A DNA stretch of 64,000 bases from Thermococcus camini. Its GTDB lineage: Archaea > Methanobacteriota_B > Thermococci > Thermococcales > Thermococcaceae. Of this stretch, positions 44,736 to 53,560 are shown in pieces; position 1 is the first letter of the stretch, and each line of letters opens with the position of its first letter. The notes beneath the pieces are model-generated. The model was not told the origin of the DNA. It searched no databases and saw only the letters and a program-made list of their open reading frames with translations. The DNA lies in assembly GCF_904067545.1 (NCBI RefSeq), contig NZ_LR881183.1, positions 562,277 through 626,276 of the forward strand, written 5' to 3'. The position numbers were made by a program, and so were the translations under genes.

Positions 44736-44801
44736 GGGGGATGAAGAGCGTTTACCGGTCTGATTCGCTACCGAATGATGAGACTGGCACTGGCAGACCC
44801 C
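44736..44801 (+). ncRNA. Box C/D guide sRNA, divergent partner 2
   Basis: Stem GGGG (44736-44739), C box ATGAAGA (44741-44747), 12-nt guide (44748-44759), D' CTGA (44760-44763), C' ATGATGA (44775-44781), 12-nt guide (44782-44793), D box CAGA (44794-44797), stem CCCC (44798-44801). The A in the C box and the A in the D box occupy the U-U pair of the kink-turn. Targets not identified. Its 3' end touches the tmk stop on the other strand. Confidence 0.75.
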
Positions 44802-44802
44802 A

Positions 44803-45420
44803 TCACTTCTTGAAGAGCTCGTGCTCCACGAGCGCGACTATGTCGTTGTGGATGTCCTCAACGCTCGCCAGGGCATTGACTATCCTTATCTCGGGGAAGC
44901 GCTCGGCTAACTTGAGGTAGTTCTCGCGCACCTTCTTCTGGAGCTCGACTATCTTGTCAAACTCGGTCTTTATGCTCCGTCCGTTTATACGCTTCATGCT
45001 CTCCTTAACGGGCAGGTCAAGGAGTATCACGAGGTCGGGCCTCACGGCGAATCTGTTGAGGTCAATGAGCCACTCAAGGTCAAGCCCTCTCGCCCACTGA
45101 TAGGCGAGTGACGAGTAGAAGTAGCGGTCGGATATGACGATTTTACCCGCCTCTATCGAAGGTTTTATCAGCTTGCTGACGTGTTCTGCCCTGTCGGCGG
45201 CAAACAGGAGCGCTTCCGCTTCGTGGCTTATCCTCGCCCCGTCTATGATGCCCTCCTTTCCGCCTGTGAGCACGAGCTTCCTGATGAGCTTCCCGAAAGC
45301 GGTGTCTGTTGGCTCCTTTGTGAGAACGACCTCGTGGCCCTTCTCCTCAAACCACTCAGCCAGAAGTTTTGTCTGAGTTGATTTTCCCGCACCATCGATG
45401 CCTTCGATAACAATGAACAT
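44803..45420 (-). CDS. tmk: Thymidylate kinase
   Basis: 205 residues from ATG 45420: P-loop [16 protein letters not shown] near 5-20, [13 protein letters not shown] near 92-104 (dTMP-binding Arg-Tyr), and the DLPV lid region near 133. Phosphorylates dTMP to dTDP. The chosen start matches the usual length; the preceding seven codons lack a role. TATA GCGTTAAAAAGG lies upstream on the minus strand. Confidence 0.96.
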   Translation of the reverse strand: MFIVIEGIDGAGKSTQTKLLAEWFEEKGHEVVLTKEPTDTAFGKLIRKLVLTGGKEGIIDGARISHEAEALLFAADRAEHVSKLIKPSIEAGKIVISDRYFYSSLAYQWARGLDLEWLIDLNRFAVRPDLVILLDLPVKESMKRINGRSIKTEFDKIVELQKKVRENYLKLAERFPEIRIVNALASVEDIHNDIVALVEHELFKK

Positions 45421-45527
45421 TCCCACAGAGGTCACCCCCAAAATGAACGGAGGATTATAACGGCGCGGGCCTTTTTAACGCTTTTCCGTGAAAATTTTTG
45501 AGAGGGGTTTAAAAAGAGTCCAAAAAT

Positions 45528-46235
45528 TCAAAGGTTCTTTTTCATGTGGTCGAGCAGCTTCCAGATGCTGCCGAACTCCAGCTCCTCCCCGTCCCTGTAG
45601 AACTCGACGACCCCCTCGGGCCTGAAGCGCAGTCCGAAGTCGTAGTCACCCTTCCCGAGCTTGTGGAGGAAGACCTCCTTGGGCTTCGGGGGGAGGTAAC
45701 TGGTCATCATATCGTTGATCAGCTCGATCTCGAAGCCGAAGTGGTCGCTCATGCGCGGGAAGAAGAGCACCGCGGGGGTGTTCATGGCATCGACGAGGGC
45801 TTTTCCATCGATGTGGAAGTTGTAGTGCTTGAAGACCTCATGAAGGAAGTCGTCGAGGGCGTTGGGATAATACACCGTCGCCCCGATGTCGTTGGGGTGG
45901 GCCTCTATGAAGCTCCTGCTCTCCAGTATGGCCCCTATTTCGTCGCCATCGATGCCGCTGACGTAAACGCGGACGCCGCCGTAGTAGTACACGTAGGCCA
46001 GGGGCAGGCCCTTCCTCATTGCGAAGTCCTTGAGGGCTATGAGGGGGATGAGTCTGACGTCCATGATGGTCGAGCCGGTACTGACGATTCCGACTACCAT
46101 GGCGCGCTTCCCGTACCTTGAGATGGCCCTTCCGTCCCTTCCGACTATTATCGTGCCGTGGGATATCGTTCCTATTGCCCTTCCGAGGAGGGCGAGCTCC
46201 TCAGGGTTGAACCTGGGGGAATAATACACCTCCAC
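45528..46235 (-). CDS. Degenerate phosphohexomutase-like protein
   Basis: About 235 residues. The start of phosphohexomutase domain I (LGRAIGTISHGTIIVGRDGR near 17-36, then TGSTIMDVRLIPLIAL) is clear, and domain II is followed by FGLRFRPEGVV. But the phosphoserine loop (TASHNP) is missing and the Mg loop (DGDADR) is replaced by a sequence without those Asp. Domains III and IV are absent. So it is not a mutase. It lies 10 bases after a sugar-1-P nucleotidyltransferase gene and may be its subunit or regulator. GTG 46235 is favoured (GAGGTGA five bases before); 46241 is possible. Confidence 0.72.
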   Translation of the reverse strand: MEVYYSPRFNPEELALLGRAIGTISHGTIIVGRDGRAISRYGKRAMVVGIVSTGSTIMDVRLIPLIALKDFAMRKGLPLAYVYYYGGVRVYVSGIDGDEIGAILESRSFIEAHPNDIGATVYYPNALDDFLHEVFKHYNFHIDGKALVDAMNTPAVLFFPRMSDHFGFEIELINDMMTSYLPPKPKEVFLHKLGKGDYDFGLRFRPEGVVEFYRDGEELEFGSIWKLLDHMKKNL

Positions 46236-46245
46236 TTTCATCACC

Positions 46246-47331
46246 TCAATCGGGCAGTATTATACTCTCCTTTCCAATCCGGGACTCCACCCAGATCTTA
46301 ACGTTGGAGCCGATCTTGCTGAAGTCTTCGATGAGCGTGTTGTCGCCGATTACGCTTCCGGGCTGTATCACAACGCCCTTCCCGATGCGGACGTTTTCGC
46401 CTATTATGGCCTCCCGAATCTCGGCACCGTCCTCTATTACGGCACCTGAAAATATCACCGAACGCTCTATTTTAACGTTTCTGCCAATTTCAACGTCGTC
46501 TCCAAGCACCGCGAACCCCCTTATCCCGGGCCGCCTCAGCACGCACCGCCTTCCCGTGACGAGCGCCCCCCCGTGTTCGAGGTTTCCCTTGAGGCCCTCC
46601 GTCCGCAGCTCGGGCAGCAGGAGCCGCCCGTGAAACACGTCCTCCGTAGCCTGAAGGTAGCTGGAGGGTCTGCCCACGTCGTTCCAGTACTCATTGAACG
46701 GGAAACCGTAGAGGGCCAGATCGTTTTCGAGCATCCTGGGAAAGAGATCCTTGGAAAAGTCGAAGTTCTTCCCCTTGGGAACCAGGTCGAACGCCTCCGG
46801 CTCGAAGACGTAAATGCCGGCGTTGACGAGGTTGCTGAACGCTTCCTCTGGCTTCGGCTTCTCCTTGAAGCGGAGTATCCTGCCATCGTCGTTGATCACG
46901 GCTATGCCGTACTGGGTGGGGTCCTCGACCCTTGACAGGGCTATCGTGGCGAGGGCTTTTTTCCTGCGGTGGTACTCGTAGAGCGCCTTCAGGTCAAGGT
47001 TCGTCAGCACGTCGCTGGAGACGACGAAAAACGTTTCGGCCATGTTCTTTACCACCTTCTTCGTCGCCCCCGCCGTTCCGAGCTTGATGTTATCGCCGTT
47101 GGAATACCTCATCCTGACGCCCCAGCTGCTTCCGTCCCCAAAGTAGTCGATTATGCGCTCTTTGAGGTATCCGACCAGGACGTATATCTCGTTCACGCCA
47201 GCCTTCACCAGGTTTTGAACGGCGTACTCCATAAGCGGTCTGTTGAAGAACGGGATCATCGGCTTTGGCCGGTACACCGTTAGTGGAAGCAACCTCGTGC
47301 CTCTACCGCCGGCCAGAATCACGGCTTTCAT
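46246..47331 (-). CDS. Sugar-1-phosphate nucleotidyltransferase
   Basis: 361 residues. MKAVILAGGRGTRLLPLTVYRPKPM is split by the signature GGxGTRxxPLT; a second part near 240-345 has left-handed helix hexapeptide repeats (such as IGENVRIGKGVVI). Members make NDP-sugars such as GDP-mannose or UDP-GlcNAc; substrate not resolvable. ATG 47331 follows GGTGCTTGTA. It is transcribed with the degenerate phosphohexomutase. TATA AAAGTATATTAAC lies near 47363-47376. Confidence 0.9.
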   Translation of the reverse strand: MKAVILAGGRGTRLLPLTVYRPKPMIPFFNRPLMEYAVQNLVKAGVNEIYVLVGYLKERIIDYFGDGSSWGVRMRYSNGDNIKLGTAGATKKVVKNMAETFFVVSSDVLTNLDLKALYEYHRRKKALATIALSRVEDPTQYGIAVINDDGRILRFKEKPKPEEAFSNLVNAGIYVFEPEAFDLVPKGKNFDFSKDLFPRMLENDLALYGFPFNEYWNDVGRPSSYLQATEDVFHGRLLLPELRTEGLKGNLEHGGALVTGRRCVLRRPGIRGFAVLGDDVEIGRNVKIERSVIFSGAVIEDGAEIREAIIGENVRIGKGVVIQPGSVIGDNTLIEDFSKIGSNVKIWVESRIGKESIILPD

Positions 47332-47428
47332 TACAAGCACCGATAGTCTATATCACCGCGAGTTAATATACTTTGCGCCTGATGCCGACAGATGAACACC
47401 GGTCGATGGATATGGACATCGGGTACCT

Positions 47429-47511
47429 GTCGTTGTGACAAGCTGTCCTCCCTTTTCTGGATAATAACCAAAACACGCCCTGGAATTGCCCCATCTGCTG
47501 GTCACAACGAC
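47429..47511. repeat. 11-bp inverted repeat in the divergent intergenic region
   Basis: GTCGTTGTGAC at 47429-47439 and GTCACAACGAC at 47501-47511, perfectly complementary, 61 bases apart. The second copy lies just before the PEP carboxykinase TATA box (AATTTTTAAGC near 47516). It could be two half-sites for a regulator; no known protein is assigned. Confidence 0.5.
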
Positions 47512-47556
47512 GAAGAATTTTTAAGCCTGAATCCAACTCCCAACGGAGGCGATATT

Positions 47557-49434
47557 ATGAACGCCCTTGAGAAGCTTGAAAAGCTCCTTGATAGAGAGCA
47601 GTTTGAGAAAATCAAGGCTCTGAACAACCCCGAACTCCACGAGTTTCTGGCGGAGTGGATTGAGTGGCTTGAGCCAGATAAGGTCTTCGTCTGCACGGAC
47701 AGCCCCGAGGACGAGGCCTATGTCAAATGGAAGGCCCTCTACTACGGCGAAGAAAGGATGCTCGAGACCCCGAATCACACGGTTCACTACGATAATTACT
47801 ACGACCAGGCCCGCGACAAGGCCAACACGAAGCTCCTCGTTCCCGGCGGGAAGGAGATTCCCTTCCTGAATACCAAGGACAGGGATGAGGGGCTGAAGGA
47901 GATACGCGAGCTCATGAAGGGCGTTATGAAAGGCAAGGAGCTCTTTGTGTGCTTCTTTGCTCTCGGACCCAGGAACTCGGTCTTCACGATTCCCGCCGTC
48001 CAGCTCACAGATTCAGCCTACGTTGCCCACTCGGAGTTCATCCTCTACAGGAAGGGCTACGAGGAGTTTAAGAGACTCGGGAGGAATGCTAAATTCTTCC
48101 GCTTCGTTCACTCGGCTGGGGAGCTCGACGAGAGGAAGACGAGCAAGAACCTCGATAAGAGGCGTATCTATATAGACCTTCTCGACGATACCGTCTACTC
48201 CGTGAATACCCAGTACGGAGGGAACACAATCGGTCTGAAAAAACTCGCCTTCCGCCTTACCATCCAGAAGGCTGTTAAGGAAGGCTGGCTCAGCGAGCAC
48301 ATGTTCCTTATGCGCGTTAACGGCCCGAACGGAAGGAAGACCTACTTCACCGGCGCCTACCCGAGCATGTGCGGAAAGACCTCAACGGCCATGATACCCT
48401 GGGAGAACATAGTTGGAGATGACCTCAGCTTCATAGTGCCCGTCAATGGCGTCGCCAGGGGAGCGAACGTCGAGAAGGGTGTCTTCGGCATCATCCAGGG
48501 CGTCAATCCCGAGGACGACCCGATTATCTGGAAGGTCCTGCACTCGCCGGTCGAGATAATCTTCTCCAACGTCCTCGTCAAGGACGGAAAGCCCTACTGG
48601 AACGAGATGGGCATAGAGATTCCAGAGGAAGGTGAGAACCACAGCGGAAGGTGGTGGCGCGGGAAGAAGGACAAGGAAGGAAACGAGATACCCCCGAGCC
48701 ACAAGAACGCGCGCTTCACCGTTTCGCTCGAGCACTTCCCGAACGTTGACCTTGAAGCTCTCGAGAACCCATGCGGCGTTGAGGTCGGCGGAATGATATT
48801 CGGCGGCCGCGACAAGGACACCTGGCCGCCGGTCAGGGAGGCCTTCGACTGGAAGCACGGTGTCATAACGATGGGTGCCTCACTTGAGAGCGAGACCACC
48901 GCGGCAACCCTCGGCAAGGAGGGTGTCAGGGCCTTCAACCCGATGGCCATACTCGACTTCATGAGCGTCCCGCTCGGGGAGTACATCAGGAACTACCTGG
49001 ACTTCGAGAAGAAGCTCAGAAAGGCTCCAAAGATATTCGCAGTGAACTACTTCCTCCGCGACGAGAACGGCAACTGGCTCAACCACAAGCTCGACAAAGC
49101 GGTATGGCTCAAGTGGATGGAGCTGAGGGTTCACGGCGACGTCGATGCCATTGAGACGCCAATAGGCTACATCCCGAAGTACGAGGACCTGGCGAGGCTT
49201 TTCAGGGAAGTTCTCGACAAGGATTATACCAGGGAGGACTACGAGAAGCAGTTCACCATCCGCGTTCCGGAGCTTCTCGCCAAGATAGAGCGCATCGAGA
49301 CAATCTACCGCGAGAAGGTTGGGGAAGTCCCGGAGGAGCTCTTCCAGGTTCTTGAGGAGGAAAGGAAGCGCCTCCTTGAGGCCAGAGAGAAGTACGGGGA
49401 CTACATCAGTCCCTCTGCCTTTGAGGGAGAGTGA
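47557..49434 (+). CDS. pckG: Phosphoenolpyruvate carboxykinase (GTP)
   Basis: 625 residues from ATG 47557 (GGAGGCGAT upstream; the frame before it is non-coding). Kinase-1 motif PSMCGKTSTAM near 269-279 with the reactive Cys, and the GTP-type sequence FGGRDKDTWPPVREAFDW near 414-431. It interconverts oxaloacetate and phosphoenolpyruvate, linking amino-acid catabolism with gluconeogenesis. It precedes the glucan phosphorylase, an arrangement also known in T. kodakarensis. Confidence 0.96.
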   Translation: MNALEKLEKLLDREQFEKIKALNNPELHEFLAEWIEWLEPDKVFVCTDSPEDEAYVKWKALYYGEERMLETPNHTVHYDNYYDQARDKANTKLLVPGGKEIPFLNTKDRDEGLKEIRELMKGVMKGKELFVCFFALGPRNSVFTIPAVQLTDSAYVAHSEFILYRKGYEEFKRLGRNAKFFRFVHSAGELDERKTSKNLDKRRIYIDLLDDTVYSVNTQYGGNTIGLKKLAFRLTIQKAVKEGWLSEHMFLMRVNGPNGRKTYFTGAYPSMCGKTSTAMIPWENIVGDDLSFIVPVNGVARGANVEKGVFGIIQGVNPEDDPIIWKVLHSPVEIIFSNVLVKDGKPYWNEMGIEIPEEGENHSGRWWRGKKDKEGNEIPPSHKNARFTVSLEHFPNVDLEALENPCGVEVGGMIFGGRDKDTWPPVREAFDWKHGVITMGASLESETTAATLGKEGVRAFNPMAILDFMSVPLGEYIRNYLDFEKKLRKAPKIFAVNYFLRDENGNWLNHKLDKAVWLKWMELRVHGDVDAIETPIGYIPKYEDLARLFREVLDKDYTREDYEKQFTIRVPELLAKIERIETIYREKVGEVPEELFQVLEEERKRLLEAREKYGDYISPSAFEGE

Positions 49435-49489
49435 ACTTCTTCCCGTTTTCTCCTTTTGTGAGCCTTCGTCAAACGTCGAGCGGCAAGGC

Positions 49490-49499
49490 TTTTTAAGGA
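49490..49499 (+). promoter_or_regulatory. TATA box of glycogen phosphorylase
   Basis: The CTTTTTAAGG element, which places the start near 49518, inside the TGM. Confidence 0.5.
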
Positions 49500-49513
49500 C
49501 ATCAATGACTAAG

Positions 49514-49530
49514 TATCACCCAGGATGATA
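49514..49530 (+). promoter_or_regulatory. Thermococcales Glycolytic Motif (TGM)
   Basis: TATCAC-CCAGG-ATGATA differs by one base from TATCAC-N5-GTGATA. The TGM is the site of Tgr/TrmBL1. Placed downstream of the TATA box, over the transcription start, it predicts repression in gluconeogenic conditions and expression when maltodextrins are present. Confidence 0.8.
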
Positions 49531-49544
49531 TACGGGTGGTTGCC

Positions 49545-52046
49545 ATGGCGGAGTTAGATACGTGCACGTGTGATACAATCAGGGAGAAGCTTCCCCATCC
49601 GCTTAAGGGCCTGGCCGACCTGGCCTACAACTACTGGTGGAGCTGGAACAGACGCGCTACCAAGCTCTGGGAACGGATAGACCCGGAACTCTGGCGCGAG
49701 CACAAGAACCCCGTTAAGCTCCTGCTGGACACACCGGAAGACCGCTTCAGGGAGCTCCTCCGTGACGATGATTTCATGAACCTCTACGAGCTGGTGATGG
49801 ATCAGTTTGAGGCTTATATGAATCCTGAGAGCACCTGGTTCTCGACCAACTATCCCAAGTGGGACAAGCCGATAGTGTACCTGTGCATGGAGTACGGCAT
49901 AAGCAGAAGCCTGCCCATCTATTCCGGTGGTCTGGGAATTCTCGCCGGCGACCACGTGAAGACCGCGAGCGACCTCGGGCTTCCGTTCATAGCGGTTGGC
50001 CTTCTCTACAAGCACGGCTACTTCAGGCAGGAGATTGACAGGGATGGCAGGCAGAGGGAAATATTCCCAGAGTATCGGCCGGAAGAGATGCCGATCACAC
50101 CGGTTCTCGGTAGCGATGGAAAACCGCTCCTGGTCGAGGTTCCTATTGGGGATGGCATCGTCCACGCTAGGGCCTTCGAGGTGAGGGTCGGCAGGGTCAG
50201 GATATACCTCCTCGACACGGATGTGCCCGAGAATAGCGAAGACGATAGGAAGATATGCGACTACCTCTACAACGCTGAGATGGACAAGCGCATAAAGCAG
50301 GAGATACTCCTTGGAATCGGCGGGATGAGGCTCCTGAAAAGGCTCGGAATAGAACCCGGTGTCGTTCACCTCAACGAGGGGCATCCTGCCTTTGCGAACC
50401 TCCAGAGGATGGCCTGGTACATGGAGGAGGGCCTTACCTTCACGGAGGCGCTCAGCATAGTTAGAGGCACGACGGTTTTCACCACGCACACCCCGGTTCC
50501 GGCCGGCCACGACAGGTTCCCGATAGAGGAGGTCAGGAAGAGACTGGCAAAGTTCCTCGATGGCAGGGAAGAGCTTCTGGAGCTCGGCAGGGAAGGTGAC
50601 CAGCTTAACATGACCCTTCTTGCCATAAGGACGTCGAGCTACGTCAACGGCGTGAGCCAGCTCCACGCGGAGGTCAGCAAGCGCATGTGGAAGGACCTGT
50701 GGCCCGACGTCCCCATAGACGAGATACCGATAGAGGGCATCACGAACGGAATCCACACCATGACGTGGGTCCACAACGAGATGAGGAAGCTCTTCGACCG
50801 CTATATTGGAAAAGTCTGGCGTGAACACACGAACCTGGAGGGAATCTGGTACGCCGTTGAAAGGATCCCCGACGAGGAGCTCTGGGAGGCGCACCTCGAA
50901 GCCAAGAGGCAGTTCATTGAACTGCTCAGGCGGAAGGTAATGCAGAGGAACGGGCGCCTCGGTACGGACGACCCCCTCCCGAACATCGACGAGAACGCAC
51001 TCATAATCGGCTTCGCCAGACGCTTTGCAACCTACAAGCGGGCGACGCTCCTGTTCACTGACCTCGAGCGGCTGAAGAGGATCCTCAACGACCCCGAGCG
51101 GCCGGTGTACCTGGTCTTCGGTGGAAAGGCCCACCCGATGGACGAGGCGGGCAAGGAATTCCTTAAGCGCGTTTACGAGGTCAGCCAGATGCCCGGGTTC
51201 AGGGGCAAGATATTCGTGATGGAGAACTACGACATGGGAAGCGCCAGACTAATGGTTGCCGGCGTTGACGTCTGGCTCAACAACCCGCGCAGACCGCTGG
51301 AGGCGAGCGGAACGAGCGGCATGAAGGCTGGCCTGAACGGTGTCTTAAACGCGAGCATCTTCGACGGTTGGTGGGTTGAAGGCTACAATGGCAAGAACGG
51401 CTGGGTGATCGGCGAGGAGAGCACGGAGCCTGAAACTGAGGCTGACGACCTCAAGGATGCACAGGCTCTCTACGAACTCCTTGAGAGGGAGATAATCCCG
51501 ACCTACTACGACAACCGCGAGCGCTGGATTTACATGATGAAGGAGAGCATCAAGGGCATAGCCCCCCGCTTCAGCACACACAGAATGGTCAAGGAGTACA
51601 TGGACCGCTTTTACTCCAAGGCCATGAGCAACCACATCTGGCTCACCCGCGACGGATACCGCGGTGCGAAGGACATTGCCGCGTGGAAGGACCGCGTCAC
51701 CGCCTCGTGGGACAAAGTGCGGCTCTGCGATCCGAAGGTTCGCGAAGACGGAACCGGTCTGGAGGTGGAGGTCGTCCTAGACGGGCTTGAGCCGGAAGAC
51801 GTCCGCGTGGAGCTCTACTATGGGGTTAAGGCGGAGGGCTACAGCGTCGAGAGGGCCCACATAATAGAGCTCAGACATCCGAGGAAACTCGAAGGCGGCA
51901 GGTGGCTCTACACCTACGAGGGCAACGCTCTCAGGCATCTGGGCGACCCCTGCTGGCACTACGCACTCCGCGTTTATCCGCACCACGAGAAGCTGCCCCA
52001 CCGCTTCCTCCTCGGTCTGGTGAAGTGGAAGAACCTCGACGCCTGA
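49545..52046 (+). CDS. glgP: Glycogen/maltodextrin phosphorylase
   Basis: 833 residues. EASGTSGMKAGLNGVLNAS near 585-603 is the PLP-binding lysine block; GGLGILAGDHVKTASDLGLP near 125-144 is the substrate-side loop. Releases glucose 1-phosphate from alpha-1,4-glucans. It belongs to the GT35 subgroup of hyperthermophiles (with an N-terminal extension and a C-terminal beta domain). ATG 49545 follows GGGTGGT. Regulated by the TGM. Confidence 0.97.
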   Translation: MAELDTCTCDTIREKLPHPLKGLADLAYNYWWSWNRRATKLWERIDPELWREHKNPVKLLLDTPEDRFRELLRDDDFMNLYELVMDQFEAYMNPESTWFSTNYPKWDKPIVYLCMEYGISRSLPIYSGGLGILAGDHVKTASDLGLPFIAVGLLYKHGYFRQEIDRDGRQREIFPEYRPEEMPITPVLGSDGKPLLVEVPIGDGIVHARAFEVRVGRVRIYLLDTDVPENSEDDRKICDYLYNAEMDKRIKQEILLGIGGMRLLKRLGIEPGVVHLNEGHPAFANLQRMAWYMEEGLTFTEALSIVRGTTVFTTHTPVPAGHDRFPIEEVRKRLAKFLDGREELLELGREGDQLNMTLLAIRTSSYVNGVSQLHAEVSKRMWKDLWPDVPIDEIPIEGITNGIHTMTWVHNEMRKLFDRYIGKVWREHTNLEGIWYAVERIPDEELWEAHLEAKRQFIELLRRKVMQRNGRLGTDDPLPNIDENALIIGFARRFATYKRATLLFTDLERLKRILNDPERPVYLVFGGKAHPMDEAGKEFLKRVYEVSQMPGFRGKIFVMENYDMGSARLMVAGVDVWLNNPRRPLEASGTSGMKAGLNGVLNASIFDGWWVEGYNGKNGWVIGEESTEPETEADDLKDAQALYELLEREIIPTYYDNRERWIYMMKESIKGIAPRFSTHRMVKEYMDRFYSKAMSNHIWLTRDGYRGAKDIAAWKDRVTASWDKVRLCDPKVREDGTGLEVEVVLDGLEPEDVRVELYYGVKAEGYSVERAHIIELRHPRKLEGGRWLYTYEGNALRHLGDPCWHYALRVYPHHEKLPHRFLLGLVKWKNLDA

Positions 52047-52186
52047 ACTTTCCTTTTTGTTTCATACCTGTGCGGTACTGTGCCTTAGAATACAAGTTGG
52101 AACTTTTAGACTTTCTTAGTGGAGGGACATCTTTTTAACCTGAAGCGTTCATTGTAAAAGCTGAACAACCCATGGGGGTGAAATCA

Positions 52187-53476
52187 ATGGATGAGGTGAA
52201 GAAGTGGACCCTGTATCTGATATTCCTGGTTGCAGGATTTGCCACAGGCATCGGCAGCATAGGACTGTTTCCGCAGTTCTGGCTCCAGTATGGTATAACC
52301 GGAATGGCAGTGTACATAGTGTTCCTAACGATACTGACCTATGTCGCCATACTTGAAGCGGAAACTGTAATGAAGTCCGGCTACTACTTCGTTGAGCTGT
52401 ACAACAAGGTTTCCAGCAGACCCGCGATGGTGCTGTCGATCTTCGTGGTTGTGGCAATGTTCCTGTCATACTACACCGCCAATACTATGCTCTCCATACT
52501 GTCGCCGGTTCTCGGCACCGGAACCGTTGCAAGGCTCATAGCGAAGATAATAATGTTCGCCATAATCTTTCTGATACTCACCAGGGCCAAGGAGAAGACC
52601 TTTGCGATAATGGCCTTCGGTTCGATAATCTTCGTCGTCGCGGTTTTCATCACCGCTATTGCTTTCAAGACCCAGATACCTGAGAACGCCGCGTTCCTTG
52701 GCATGGCCAAGCACATGGTGTTTGCCAGGCACGGAATAAGCCTCGCTATGATAAAGGCTGCCGCGGAGAGGGCCATCTATGGAGTCGGCCTTGGGTTTGC
52801 CTTCTACCTGATGCTCGGCAGCTTCATCAACGAGCGCTTCAACGCCAAGGTCATCATCGGAACTGGAATCCTGATTCAGCTGCTAATCGGAATTTTCTCC
52901 ACGGTGATAGTCGTCTACGCCATCGCACCCACGACCCCCGACAGGCTTCTCCAGTACGTCTACGGTGGTGAAGAGGGAGCCATCCAGATGCTCGGGGACC
53001 TCCCGGACATACTGGTGGATTACCAGACTCTGTTGATTCTGATAGGAGTATCGGCGTTCTTCGCGGGAGTAACCAGCCTGCTCCCGACGGCGGAGGTTGG
53101 CCTCCAGATAGTCGAGTCCCTATTCGGAGTCGGCAGAAGCAGGGCCGCCACCTACCTGATCGGAACATCGCTGCTCATAGGAATCTTTGACTCCCCCCCG
53201 ACGATAGCGGACATGGTACTTAAGGCCGTCGTCGCTGCGACGTTCTTCACGGCCATATACGAGCTGTATCCAGTGGTGTCCTCAAAGGAGAAGCTCTCGA
53301 CCCCGGCAATGGCAGTGGTTGCAATAAGCGCTATTATACTGGCAGTTGGTGGCCTTTACGCCTTCTTTGGAGTCTTCAGGATGGGTGGGGTGTACATTGC
53401 TTCCGGAATCCTGGCGGCGATAGTCGTGCTCTTCGGCTTCTTTGGGGACAGCCTGGTCCCACAGAGGAGCGCCTGA
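52187..53476 (+). CDS. Sodium-dependent transporter, NSS (SNF) family
   Basis: 429 residues, about eleven to twelve membrane segments. GSIGLFPQFW near 23-32 is the unwound TM1 signature of the neurotransmitter:sodium symporter fold. Typical substrates are amino acids. ATG 52187 follows GGGGGTGAAATCA. TATA TCTTTTTAACC near 52130. The terminal part is followed by the hairpin/20-mer at 53500-53552. Confidence 0.88.
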   Translation: MDEVKKWTLYLIFLVAGFATGIGSIGLFPQFWLQYGITGMAVYIVFLTILTYVAILEAETVMKSGYYFVELYNKVSSRPAMVLSIFVVVAMFLSYYTANTMLSILSPVLGTGTVARLIAKIIMFAIIFLILTRAKEKTFAIMAFGSIIFVVAVFITAIAFKTQIPENAAFLGMAKHMVFARHGISLAMIKAAAERAIYGVGLGFAFYLMLGSFINERFNAKVIIGTGILIQLLIGIFSTVIVVYAIAPTTPDRLLQYVYGGEEGAIQMLGDLPDILVDYQTLLILIGVSAFFAGVTSLLPTAEVGLQIVESLFGVGRSRAATYLIGTSLLIGIFDSPPTIADMVLKAVVAATFFTAIYELYPVVSSKEKLSTPAMAVVAISAIILAVGGLYAFFGVFRMGGVYIASGILAAIVVLFGFFGDSLVPQRSA

Positions 53477-53503
53477 TTCTTTCTCTCTTTTATCCTGGAT
53501 CTG

Positions 53504-53552
53504 TCCTATTCCCTGCCGGTAGGATAAGGCTTTCAGAAGAAAAATGTAGTAA
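53504..53552 (+). mobile_element. Second copy of the hairpin plus 20-mer element
   Basis: TCCTA...TAGGA forms an imperfect hairpin, then GCTTTCAGAAGAAAAATGTA at 53529-53548, identical over 20 bases to the flank of the GDPD insert (39379-39398 on the minus strand). It lies in the 3' gap between convergent genes. Likely a decayed element end; no transposase is present. Confidence 0.55.
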
Positions 53553-53560
53553 GAACGGGA

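Noticed and set aside
47354-47371. TGM-like TATCAC-CGCGA-GTTAATA before the nucleotidyltransferase
   Set aside because: Only the first half matches; TATCAC is also common as the complement of ribosome sites.
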